The notes below the pieces were generated by a model that saw nothing but the letters and a program-made list of their open reading frames with translations, ran no database searches and had not been told where the DNA came from. Shown here piece by piece: positions 1-5,781 of a stretch of 5,956 nucleotides of DNA. Numbering within the stretch: position 1 is the first letter of the stretch; every line of letters starts with the position of its first letter. Source of the DNA: Cellulomonas sp. GTDB taxonomy: Bacteria > Actinomycetota > Actinomycetes > Actinomycetales > Cellulomonadaceae. The DNA lies in the NCBI GenBank assembly GCA_031178805.1, contig JAPSIJ010000160.1:1-5956 (forward strand), given 5' to 3'. Made by a program: the position numbers and the translations under genes.

Positions 1-8
1 ACCTACGG

Positions 9-25
9 CGCGCGGCAGCCGCGCG
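9..25 (-). terminator. Short GC hairpin downstream of the LuxR-type gene
   Basis: A perfect inverted repeat with 7-bp arms (CGCGCGG / CCGCGCG) and a 3-base loop begins 14 bases beyond the stop codon of the minus-strand regulator. Its position suits a transcription terminator. There is no T-tract on either side, as is common in high-GC actinomycetes, and short GC-only hairpins arise often by chance at this base composition, so the call is tentative. Confidence 0.3.
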
Positions 26-39
26 GGGCCGGTTCCGCC

Positions 40-2547
40 TCAGCCGCGGGCGACCGTCTCCAGCACGCGGGCCAGCGCGGCCCGGTCCGGGACGCCGAGC
101 TTGCGGAGCACGTTGGACACGTGGTTCTCCACGGTCCGCACGCTGAGGTGCAGCCGCTCGGCGATCTGCCGGTTGGTGAGCCCGGACGTGGCCAGGGCCG
201 CGACCTCGCGCTCGCGGACGGACAGCGCCTCCTGCGGGGTCTCGGGCGCGGGGGGCCGGGAGCGCGGGTCGAGCGCGCACACGACGTCGCTGGCGGCGTG
301 CTCGGGGTCGAGCGACGCCGCGGCCCGGCGCACCAGGCCGGTGAGGTCGGGCGGGGCGTCGACGAGGGCGGCGACCACCGCGTCCTGGTCCCCGGCCGCG
401 AGCGCCTCGTGCAGGCGCAGCAGCGGCGCCAGCAGGGGCGCCCGGCACGCGTCGAACGCCTCCCGCACGGTCCGCAGCCGCTCGGGGTCGTAGGGCTCCG
501 GCCGCAGCAGCCAGCAGGTCAGCGCGGCGAGCCGCAGCCCGTGCGCGGCGTACCGGGCGCCCGCGTCCCACAGGTCCTCGGCGTCGTCCGGGCGCCCCTC
601 CGCCTCCGCGAGCGCGGCCCGGGCGACCGGCCCGAGCGCCCGCAGCGCGGGCAGCGCCGTGCTGGGGGTGTCGTCCAGCTCGTCGAGCAGCTGCCGGCCG
701 ACGTCCGCGGCGTCCAGCCGCGCGAGCACGGCCGCCCCGACGCTCAGCGTCCGCCGGTAGAACCAGGCGTCGAGCGGGCCGCCGGGGCCGATCCGCAGCG
801 ACGTCCCGAGGACCCGCCACGCGCCACCGGGGTCGTCCCCGAGCAGCAGCGCCTCGCCCAGGACGCAGGCGTGCACCCGGATACCGAGCAGGTCGAGCTC
901 GTCCAGCGCGCGCTCCAGCCGGTGGCGGGCCGCGGCGGCGGCGGCGTCCAGCCGGCCGAGCTGGATCAGCGCCTCGGCCCGCAGGCCGTCCAGGTGGTGC
1001 TCCGCCTCGGTCGGGGCTCCCGGGGCGTCGTCGGCGTCGCAGGCCGCGAGCGCCAGGTCGGGTCGGCCGTCCTCCAGCAGGCGCGCGGCCCGGGAGACCC
1101 GCTCCCACTGCCGCACCGCGGCGGGCAGCACGTCGCCGGCCGGGCCGTCCCGGTCCCCGGCGAGGCGGGTGGCGAGCAGCCGCTCCAACCCGGGGTGCCC
1201 GTCCGCCGCCGTGCGCGCCTGCTGCTCGAGCTCGGCCGCGCCGGCGCCGCACCAGCTGGCCCAGCGCAGCCCGTACAGCCGGTAGACGGCGAGGGCGTCC
1301 TCGGGCTCGTCCGCGGCGACCTCGGTGCCGGCGAGGACGACCGCCACCTGCTCCGGCGCCCGCCGCAGCAGCAGCACCGCGAGGTAGGCGTTGGCGCGGG
1401 CGACCGTCGGGGCGGCCTGCCACGCGGTCCGGCGCACCGCCTCCTCCTCCGCGAGGTGCTCCTGCACGAGGGCGGCGACGTCCGCCGACCACTGCCAGTA
1501 GGCGGCGCCGGCGTCCTCGGTCAGCGGCCGCGGGGCGGCCAGGTCGACCTCCCGGTGGGCGCCGAGCTCGGTCGTCAGCCTGCGGGCCAGCGCAGCCCGC
1601 CGGTCCGGGGTCAGCCGCGCGCGCAGCGCGGTCGCGAACGCGGGCGGTGCCACCGTGACCGTCGCCGCCGCGCCGGCCCCGTGCCGCCGCAGCCGCCCGG
1701 CGGCCACCAGCGCCTGCACCACGGGCTCGCCCAGCACGTCCGCCGCCGCGTCGGCGGGGACCGTCCCGGCCGCCGCGAGCAGCTCGAGCGCCGCCACCTG
1801 CTCGGGCGGCAGCCGGGTCGCGAGCGCGTGCGCGACCGCGTCCACCGGCACGTCGTCCAGCGCGCCGACCTTGCGCCACCGGCCGTCCACCTGGGCGATC
1901 GCGCCGGTGAACCGCCCGGCGTCCAGCAGCGCCAGCGCCACGCGCGGGTTCCCGCCGGACCGGGCCGCGATCGAGGAGGTCAGCGCCACGTCGGCCGGCG
2001 CGTGCAGCACCTCCGCCAGCAGCCGGGCCACGCCGGTGAAGCTCAGCGGCGGCAGCCGCTCCTCGGCGGGGGCGCGCTCGGCCACCAGCGCGGAGATCAC
2101 CGGGTCGGGGTGGCCGGTGAGGTCCTGGCCGGTGGTCGCCACCAGCGTCGCCGACGTCTGCCGCAGCGCCGCGAGCACCACCTCGGCGCTCGGCCCGTCC
2201 AGTGCGTCCAGGTCGTCCACGAGCAGGACCGCGCGGCGGCCGCGCAGCTCGCCGGCCAGCCACGCCGTGAGCGGGCCCGGGGTCGCGGGCACCCGGTCCG
2301 CCAGCACCGACGGGTGGCCGCGGAGCGCGGACAGCGGCGCGGACCCCGCGGCGGACAGCAGCACGCTCGGCACGCCTCGGCGGGAGGCGTCCGCCAGGAC
2401 CATCCGCAGCACGCGGGACCGGCCCGAGCCGTCCTCGCCGCGGACCACGACGTCGCGGCCCAGCGCGAGCCACCGGCGCACGGCCGTCACCACGGTCGCG
2501 CGCTCGTCGCCCCCCGGGCCGGACAGCCCGTCGTCCTCCGCCCCCAC
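40..2547 (-). CDS. LuxR-family transcriptional regulator with N-terminal ATPase-like domain
   Basis: This 835-residue cytoplasmic protein looks like a large ATPase-linked LuxR regulator. The N-terminal NTPase-like module has a Walker A-like loop GEDGSGRS (residues 37-44), a Walker B strand VLLVDDLD (107-114), a strand TLVATTG (134-140) in the place of a sensor, and the SGGNPR motif (197-202) typical of these STAND-type regulators. A long Ala/Leu/Arg-rich helical stretch (about 330-760) resembles a TPR-like sensor region. The C-terminus (775-828) is a textbook LuxR helix-turn-helix: LSVREREV, GLTNRQIAERLHLS, RTVENHVSNVLRKLGV. The invariant Walker A lysine is arginine (codon CGG at 2421-2419), so ATP binding or hydrolysis may be altered. 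The reading frame stays open to 3300, but that would run through the divergent membrane-protein gene. GTG at 2547 is preferred because homology-like sequence begins just after it and a TATGCT hexamer sits six bases before it. It stands alone, divergent from the membrane-protein gene; ligand and targets cannot be read from the sequence. Confidence 0.9.
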   Translation of the reverse strand: MGAEDDGLSGPGGDERATVVTAVRRWLALGRDVVVRGEDGSGRSRVLRMVLADASRRGVPSVLLSAAGSAPLSALRGHPSVLADRVPATPGPLTAWLAGELRGRRAVLLVDDLDALDGPSAEVVLAALRQTSATLVATTGQDLTGHPDPVISALVAERAPAEERLPPLSFTGVARLLAEVLHAPADVALTSSIAARSGGNPRVALALLDAGRFTGAIAQVDGRWRKVGALDDVPVDAVAHALATRLPPEQVAALELLAAAGTVPADAAADVLGEPVVQALVAAGRLRRHGAGAAATVTVAPPAFATALRARLTPDRRAALARRLTTELGAHREVDLAAPRPLTEDAGAAYWQWSADVAALVQEHLAEEEAVRRTAWQAAPTVARANAYLAVLLLRRAPEQVAVVLAGTEVAADEPEDALAVYRLYGLRWASWCGAGAAELEQQARTAADGHPGLERLLATRLAGDRDGPAGDVLPAAVRQWERVSRAARLLEDGRPDLALAACDADDAPGAPTEAEHHLDGLRAEALIQLGRLDAAAAAARHRLERALDELDLLGIRVHACVLGEALLLGDDPGGAWRVLGTSLRIGPGGPLDAWFYRRTLSVGAAVLARLDAADVGRQLLDELDDTPSTALPALRALGPVARAALAEAEGRPDDAEDLWDAGARYAAHGLRLAALTCWLLRPEPYDPERLRTVREAFDACRAPLLAPLLRLHEALAAGDQDAVVAALVDAPPDLTGLVRRAAASLDPEHAASDVVCALDPRSRPPAPETPQEALSVREREVAALATSGLTNRQIAERLHLSVRTVENHVSNVLRKLGVPDRAALARVLETVARG

Positions 2548-2559
2548 CGCGTCAGCATA
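2548..2559 (-). promoter_or_regulatory. Predicted -10 element for a leaderless LuxR-type transcript
   Basis: On the minus strand TATGCT (2559-2554) is followed by six bases and then the GTG start at 2547. TANNNT about 6-7 bases before the start codon is the known signature of leaderless actinomycete transcripts, where transcription begins at the first base of the start codon. No convincing -35 hexamer is seen 17-18 bases upstream, and there is no Shine-Dalgarno sequence, which supports the leaderless reading. Confidence 0.55.
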
Positions 2560-2652
2560 GGCAGCGGGGTGGGCGGGGCGCCCGCCCGGGTGGAACGGCA
2601 GTCCGCGGCCCGCGCGGGCGCCGGAAAGCCGACTGCAAAACTCCGATCCTAA

Positions 2653-2681
2653 TTCTCCGGTCGCCGGAAGTCCATCATCCT
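2653..2681 (+). promoter_or_regulatory. Possible weak promoter for the membrane-protein gene
   Basis: TTCTCC (2653-2658) and CATCCT (2676-2681) are separated by 17 bases and lie in the least GC-rich part of the divergent intergenic region (about 2635-2685). They would give a leader of roughly 40 bases before the ATG at 2731. Both hexamers match the consensus poorly. A small inverted repeat TCCGG-TCG-CCGGA (2656-2668) overlaps the -35 side. Treat as the best available guess. Confidence 0.22.
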
Positions 2682-2698
2682 GGGAGACTCGTTCCAGA

Positions 2699-2711
2699 GG
2701 GGAATGTCCCC
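2699..2711 (+). repeat. Small inverted repeat just upstream of the ribosome binding site
   Basis: GGGGA-ATG-TCCCC is an inverted repeat with 5-bp arms and a 3-base centre, ending 8 bases before the Shine-Dalgarno sequence of the membrane-protein gene. It could be an operator half-site pair or a small leader hairpin, or chance. The ATG in its centre (2704) is in frame with the gene but has a poorer upstream context than the ATG at 2731. Confidence 0.3.
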
Positions 2712-2719
2712 GTCGGAAT

Positions 2720-2725
2720 GGAGAG
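2720..2725 (+). promoter_or_regulatory. Ribosome binding site deciding the membrane-protein start
   Basis: GGAGAG lies five bases before ATG 2731, a good Shine-Dalgarno match at proper spacing. It decides between this ATG and the in-frame ATG at 2704. It is the only clear Shine-Dalgarno sequence in front of a gene in the window. Confidence 0.65.
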
Positions 2726-2730
2726 CTCTC

Positions 2731-3231
2731 ATGGTTTCTGCAGCAGGCGCCCGTCAGGGCGACACCGCCCACGACACGCGGCGTGCGAAGACGACCGGCC
2801 TGGCCGTGACCGCGGCCGGCATCGTCGTGTTCAACATCTCGCCGCTGATGAACTGGGTCAAGTTCGAGGACGGGTCGAACCCGCGCACCGGGTACGAGAC
2901 CGATTCCCTGGTCCCCTTCATCGCCTATCTGGGCATCGGCCTGCTCGTGGCCCTCGTCTACGCCGCCCGGCTCGCCCGGCGCGGTCAGCACCGCGGGCTG
3001 ACGCTCGTCTCGATGGCGGTCGGCATCGCGGCGGCCATCCAGTGCCTCGCCTTCGCCCTGAACCCCATGGGCGGCCTCGAGCGCGGCGACGCGCTCGCCG
3101 CCGACATGGGCGTGTGGGTCGGCGTCGTCGGCGCGGCTCTCTGGGCCGTCGGCTCGGGCCTGCTGGCCAAGGAGATCGAGGGCGACGACCACGTCGACAC
3201 CCGGGACCGCGGGACCACGGCCACCCGCTGA
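2731..3231 (+). CDS. Four-helix integral membrane protein of unknown function
   Basis: I do not recognise a named family. The 166-residue product has four hydrophobic segments at about residues 21-42, 60-81, 89-110 and 124-146. Basic residues R17, R18 and K20 before helix 1 and the RLARRGQHRG loop (80-89) after helix 2 point inward by the positive-inside rule, so N- and C-termini are predicted cytoplasmic. The two outer loops are polar: NWVKFEDGSNPRTGYETDS (41-59) and a shorter one near 111-123. The C-terminal tail (147-166) is charged and ends in a Thr-rich stretch. There is no cleavable signal peptide, no catalytic motif and no cysteine pair; the single Cys is in helix 3. It is monocistronic, divergent from the LuxR-type gene and followed by a strong hairpin. 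The shared intergenic region leaves open that the regulator controls it, but nothing in the sequence proves this. Confidence 0.8.
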   Translation: MVSAAGARQGDTAHDTRRAKTTGLAVTAAGIVVFNISPLMNWVKFEDGSNPRTGYETDSLVPFIAYLGIGLLVALVYAARLARRGQHRGLTLVSMAVGIAAAIQCLAFALNPMGGLERGDALAADMGVWVGVVGAALWAVGSGLLAKEIEGDDHVDTRDRGTTATR

Positions 3232-3300
3232 CACCGGCGTCCCGGGCGCACGACAGCGCCGCGGTACGCCCCCGGGGACGCGGACGAGCTGCCCCGACAC

Positions 3301-3338
3301 GACGACACCCCCGCCGGGTTCCCGGCGGGGGTGTCGTC
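3301..3338. terminator. Perfect 18-bp hairpin, probable bidirectional terminator
   Basis: GACGACACCCCCGCCGGG (3301-3318) and its exact reverse complement (3321-3338) flank two bases, so the apical loop forms from the middle few bases. The hairpin lies 69 bases after the membrane-protein stop and 35 bases beyond the 3' end of the convergent tRNA, so it is placed to stop transcription from both sides. There is no T-tract in either direction, which is usual for actinomycete terminators. The remaining bases 3232-3300 and 3339-3373 show nothing else I can support. Confidence 0.82.
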
Positions 3339-3373
3339 ATCAGGTGGGCCGGCCTGGACCGGGCCACCACACG

Positions 3374-3460
3374 CGGTAGCGGTGGGATTTGAACCCACGG
3401 TGGACTTTCACCCACACACGCTTTCGAGGCGTGCTCCTTAGGCCGCTCGGACACGCTACC
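3374..3460 (-). tRNA. tRNA-Ser (anticodon CGA)
   Basis: The minus strand folds into a complete class II tRNA of 87 bases. The acceptor stem pairs GGTAGCG (3460-3454) with CGCTACC (3381-3375), with discriminator G at 3374. The D stem is TCC/GGA. The anticodon stem is CACGC/GCGTG around the loop CTCGAAA, giving anticodon CGA at 3426-3424, which reads the serine codon UCG. A long variable arm (GTGGG...TCCAC) is the mark of serine tRNAs, together with the G73 discriminator. The T arm is GTGGG-TTCAAAT-CCCAC (3398-3382). CCA is not encoded (CGT follows), so it must be added after transcription. The gene is transcribed toward the 3301-3338 hairpin. No duplicated 3' end suggesting an integrated element is visible nearby. 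Confidence 0.97.
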
Positions 3461-3470
3461 TCGGTCGGAG

Positions 3471-3476
3471 AGCGTA
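3471..3476 (-). promoter_or_regulatory. Predicted -10 element of the tRNA-Ser promoter
   Basis: TACGCT on the minus strand (3476-3471) fits TANNNT and ends ten bases before the mature 5' end of the tRNA at 3460, which would give a very short leader for RNase P to remove. A matching -35 hexamer is not evident. Confidence 0.45.
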
Positions 3477-3511
3477 CCGGATCCCGGGCGGAACTCCCGC
3501 ATCGGCGGACG

Positions 3512-3523
3512 TACCGTGGTCCC
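3512..3523 (+). promoter_or_regulatory. Predicted -10 element for a leaderless sirtuin transcript
   Basis: TACCGT (3512-3517), six bases, then the GTG start at 3524 reproduces the leaderless pattern seen for the left regulator. No Shine-Dalgarno sequence is present at a suitable distance. The -35 region is unclear; GGAAC at 3490-3494 has roughly the right distance (17 bases) but is not a standard -35. Confidence 0.5.
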
Positions 3524-4420
3524 GTGACGTCCCTGCGCCTGCCGATCCCCGCCCACGACGCGGTCCGCCCGCACCCCGGCACCGTGGCGGACGCGGTGGC
3601 CCTGCTCCGCGGCAGCACCCTGACCGTGCTCACGGGCGCGGGCCTGTCCACGGACTCCGGCATCCCGGACTACCGCAGCCCGGAGGCGCCGCCGCGGAAC
3701 CCGATGACGTACCAGCAGTTCGTGGGCGACCCGGCGTTCCGCCGGCACTACTGGGCCCGCAACCACGTGGGCTGGCAGTACGTGCACCGGACGTACCCGA
3801 ACGCGGGCCACCGGGCCCTGGCGTCGATGGAGGCGCACGGCGTCGTCGCGGGGATCATCACGCAGAACGTCGACCTGCTGCACGAGCAGGCGGGCTCCCG
3901 CCGGGTGATCGACCTGCACGGCCGGTACGACCGGGTGGTGTGCCTGCGCTGCCGCCGGGTGGTGAGCCGGACGGAGCTCGCCGAGCGGCTGACCGCCCTG
4001 AACCCGGGCTTCGTGGAGTCGGTGGGGGCGGTCGGGGACGTGGAGATCGCCCCGGACGCGGACGCGGTGATCGAGCAGACGTCGCACTTCGTGGTGGCGG
4101 ACTGCTGGCTGCCGGACCCCGACGGCGGCGACGGGCCGTGCGGCGGGATGCTGAAGCCGGACATCGTGTACTTCGGGGAGACGGTGCCCGCGCCGCGGGT
4201 CGCGGAGGCGTACGCGCTGGTGGACGAGGCGGACGCGCTGCTGGTCGCGGGGTCGTCGCTGACGGTGCAGTCCGGGCTGCGGTTCGTGCGGCACGCCGCG
4301 GGCGCCGGGAAGCCGGTGGTGATCCTCAACCGGGGGGCGACGCGCGGCGACCCGCTGGCGACGCTCACGCTCGACGCCGGGACGTCGGAGACCCTCACGG
4401 AGCTCGCCGCGCGGCTCTGA
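3524..4420 (+). CDS. Sir2-family NAD-dependent protein deacetylase/deacylase (sirtuin)
   Basis: This 298-residue cytoplasmic enzyme belongs to the sirtuins, which use NAD+ to remove acyl groups from protein lysines, releasing nicotinamide and O-acyl-ADP-ribose. Visible motifs in order: GAGLSTDSGIPDYR (38-51), the NAD-binding signature; TQNVD (113-117), for ribose/nicotinamide; HG at 132-133 with the catalytic His132; zinc cysteines C140 and C143 (CLRC) and C194 and C206; LKPDIVYFGE (210-219); GSSLTVQSG (243-251); and NRGATRGD (269-276) near the adenine. The NPGFVE and APDAD segments and the NRG motif suggest the class II (SIRT4-like) branch rather than the E. coli CobB type, but this is from memory of the families. 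The second cysteine pair is spaced C-x11-C instead of the usual short spacing. The open frame extends upstream to 3389, inside the tRNA; GTG 3524 is chosen because of the -10 hexamer before it and the family-like N-terminus. Other sirtuin activities, such as ADP-ribosylation or delipoylation, cannot be excluded. It has no effector partner gene, so a housekeeping role is more likely than phage defence. Confidence 0.95.
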   Translation: MTSLRLPIPAHDAVRPHPGTVADAVALLRGSTLTVLTGAGLSTDSGIPDYRSPEAPPRNPMTYQQFVGDPAFRRHYWARNHVGWQYVHRTYPNAGHRALASMEAHGVVAGIITQNVDLLHEQAGSRRVIDLHGRYDRVVCLRCRRVVSRTELAERLTALNPGFVESVGAVGDVEIAPDADAVIEQTSHFVVADCWLPDPDGGDGPCGGMLKPDIVYFGETVPAPRVAEAYALVDEADALLVAGSSLTVQSGLRFVRHAAGAGKPVVILNRGATRGDPLATLTLDAGTSETLTELAARL

Positions 4421-4438
4421 GGCGTCGGCCCGCCGGGT

Positions 4439-4465
4439 GGCCGGTGGACGTCGGGGCCACCGGCC
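4439..4465. repeat. 9-bp inverted repeat between sirtuin and transporter genes
   Basis: GGCCGGTGG (4439-4447) and CCACCGGCC (4457-4465) are exact reverse complements around the nine bases ACGTCGGGG. It starts 18 bases after the sirtuin stop, so it may be its terminator, again without a T-tract. Its right arm also covers where the -35 of the transporter promoter should be (4456-4461 for a 17-base spacer), so it could instead be an operator. The rest of the 71-base gap holds only the predicted -10 element. Confidence 0.6.
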
Positions 4466-4478
4466 GGGGAGCGGTCGA

Positions 4479-4491
4479 TATCCTGCGCGAC
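4479..4491 (+). promoter_or_regulatory. Predicted -10 element for a leaderless transporter transcript
   Basis: TATCCT (4479-4484) is followed by seven bases and the GTG start at 4492, the third example in this window of a TANNNT-GTG leaderless arrangement. No Shine-Dalgarno sequence is visible before the start. It indicates that the transporter has a promoter of its own and is not merely read through from the sirtuin. Confidence 0.5.
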
Positions 4492-5781
4492 GTGCCACTG
4501 AGCCACGACCGCCCGCTGCAGGGCGCCCCCGGAACCGCCGTCCGCCGGCCCCCGGGGGCCGGGGCGACGGCGCTGCTGGCGGTGCTGGCCCTGTCCGTGG
4601 CGCAGGTGGCGACCGCCGCCGTGCTGCCCGCCACCACCCGGGCGCTCGGGCTCGCGGACTGGCAGGCCGGCGCGATCACGTCCGCGACCGCCGCGGCCGT
4701 GGTGCTGACGAGCGCGGCGTGGGGCCGGCTGGCCGACCGCCGGGGACCGCGGGGCGTCGTGCTGGCCGGCGGCGCCGCCGGCCTGGCCGGCGCGCTCGGG
4801 GTCGCCGCCGTGCTCGCGGCGGGATCCGACGCGCCGGCGGGTGCCGCCTGGGCCGCGCTGCTGCTCGCGCGCGGCGTGGTGTTCGGGCTGGCCGTGGCGG
4901 CGGTCGGCCCGGCGGTGCAGGCGTACCTGCTCGCGGGCGCCGGCGACCGGGAGCGCGTCGCGTGGATCGCCCGGGGCGGGGCGGCACGGAGCCTGGGCAC
5001 GATGCTGGGCGCGGGCCTCGCGGCGGCGCTCGCCACCGCCGGGCACGCGCTGCCCGTCCTGGCGGCGGCCGTGGTGCTGGGGGCCGCGCTGCTCGCGTTC
5101 GCCCTCGTCGCCCGCCGGGCCGTGGCCGCCGGCACGCCGGACCCGGACGCGACCGCGTCCTCCGCGGGGCCCGGCTCCGTCCCTGCGCCGCCGCAGCCCG
5201 CCGACCGCACCGCCGCGCCGCGGACCCGCACCGCCCGCGTGCCCGGCGTGCGCGCCGCCGCGGCCACGTCCGCGGCGGTGTTCCTGGCGCTCGCGCTCGT
5301 GCAGAGCACCGTCGGGTTCCTCGTGCAGGACCGCTACGGGCTGGTCGAGGGCCGGGCCACCGCGCTGACCGGGTCGCTGCTGCTGGTGGCCGGGCTGGGG
5401 TCGGTGCTGAGCCAGGGCGTGCTCGTCCCGCGGCTGGGCTGGGCGCCGCGGCGCCTGGTGCGCGCGGGCGGGGCGGTCGTGGTCGCGGCGGTCGCGGTGT
5501 ACGTCCTGCCGATCCCCGCGGGGGCGCTGGCCGCGGTCGCGCTGGTCTTCGGCGCCGGCGTGGGGCTGGCCGCCGCCGGCTGCACCTCGGCCGCCGCGGC
5601 GGCCGCGGGCCCGGACGCCCAGGGCGACGTGGCGGGGCTGGTGAACGCGGTCAACGCGCTGACGTTCGTGGTCGGGCCCGCGCTCGGCACCGCGGCCTAC
5701 GGCGTGCACCCGGCGCTGCCGGCGGCCGGTGCGCTGGTGGCCGGCCTCCTGGCGCTCGCGGGCCGGGTGGGCGCCCGGTGA
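4492..5781 (+). CDS. Major facilitator superfamily (MFS) transporter
   Basis: The 429-residue product is a polytopic inner-membrane protein with about twelve hydrophobic segments: near residues 25-46, 58-76, 88-109, 117-138, 166-185, 187-207, then 257-278, 290-312, 320-340, 343-363, 378-398 and 405-423. The loop between helices 2 and 3 carries the MFS motif A, GRLADRRGPRG (78-88), which is the strongest family evidence. The two halves are joined by a Pro/Ala/Thr-rich cytoplasmic linker (about 209-252). MFS proteins move small solutes by proton coupling or facilitated diffusion; the substrate cannot be told from this sequence, though drug or metabolite export is the common role of such small proteins. 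The open frame reaches back to 3940 in the shadow of the sirtuin; GTG 4492 is chosen because of the TATCCT hexamer and because helix 1 follows after a short basic N-terminus. Its stop overlaps the start of a regulator gene, implying co-expression and possibly control of the transporter by that regulator. Confidence 0.9.
   Translation: MPLSHDRPLQGAPGTAVRRPPGAGATALLAVLALSVAQVATAAVLPATTRALGLADWQAGAITSATAAAVVLTSAAWGRLADRRGPRGVVLAGGAAGLAGALGVAAVLAAGSDAPAGAAWAALLLARGVVFGLAVAAVGPAVQAYLLAGAGDRERVAWIARGGAARSLGTMLGAGLAAALATAGHALPVLAAAVVLGAALLAFALVARRAVAAGTPDPDATASSAGPGSVPAPPQPADRTAAPRTRTARVPGVRAAAATSAAVFLALALVQSTVGFLVQDRYGLVEGRATALTGSLLLVAGLGSVLSQGVLVPRLGWAPRRLVRAGGAVVVAAVAVYVLPIPAGALAAVALVFGAGVGLAAAGCTSAAAAAAGPDAQGDVAGLVNAVNALTFVVGPALGTAAYGVHPALPAAGALVAGLLALAGRVGAR

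Noticed and set aside
121..2652. Very long plus-strand open frame opposite the LuxR-type gene
   Set aside because: Its translation is low-complexity Arg/Gly/Pro/Gln-rich with no domain, as expected of an antisense shadow in very GC-rich DNA; the minus frame has clear Walker B and LuxR helix-turn-helix motifs.
2666..2693. ECF sigma-factor promoter GGAAG...CGTT before the membrane-protein gene
   Set aside because: The spacing of 19 bases and the imperfect hexamers do not fit known ECF promoters well enough to report.
2548..3300. N-terminal extension of the LuxR-type protein to 3300
   Set aside because: It would be antisense to the whole membrane-protein gene, has no recognisable domain, and the TATGCT-N6-GTG start at 2547 explains the gene better.
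3374..3460. tRNA-Ser as an integration site for a mobile element
   Set aside because: No integrase gene, no repeated tRNA 3' end and no change of base composition is visible on either side.
3389..3523. Sirtuin start at 3389
   Set aside because: This start lies inside the tRNA-Ser gene on the other strand and would place a basic, non-sirtuin peptide before the family-like N-terminus; GTG 3524 is preferred.
3524..4420. Sirtuin as part of a phage-defence system
   Set aside because: Defence sirtuins are usually fused to or next to SLOG, Argonaute, helicase or nuclease partners; this one is a single domain beside a tRNA and a transporter.
2918..4498. Long minus-strand open frame across the tRNA and sirtuin, and the similar one at 3748-5709
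   Set aside because: Both are Arg/Pro/His-rich shadows without motifs, opposite well-supported genes.
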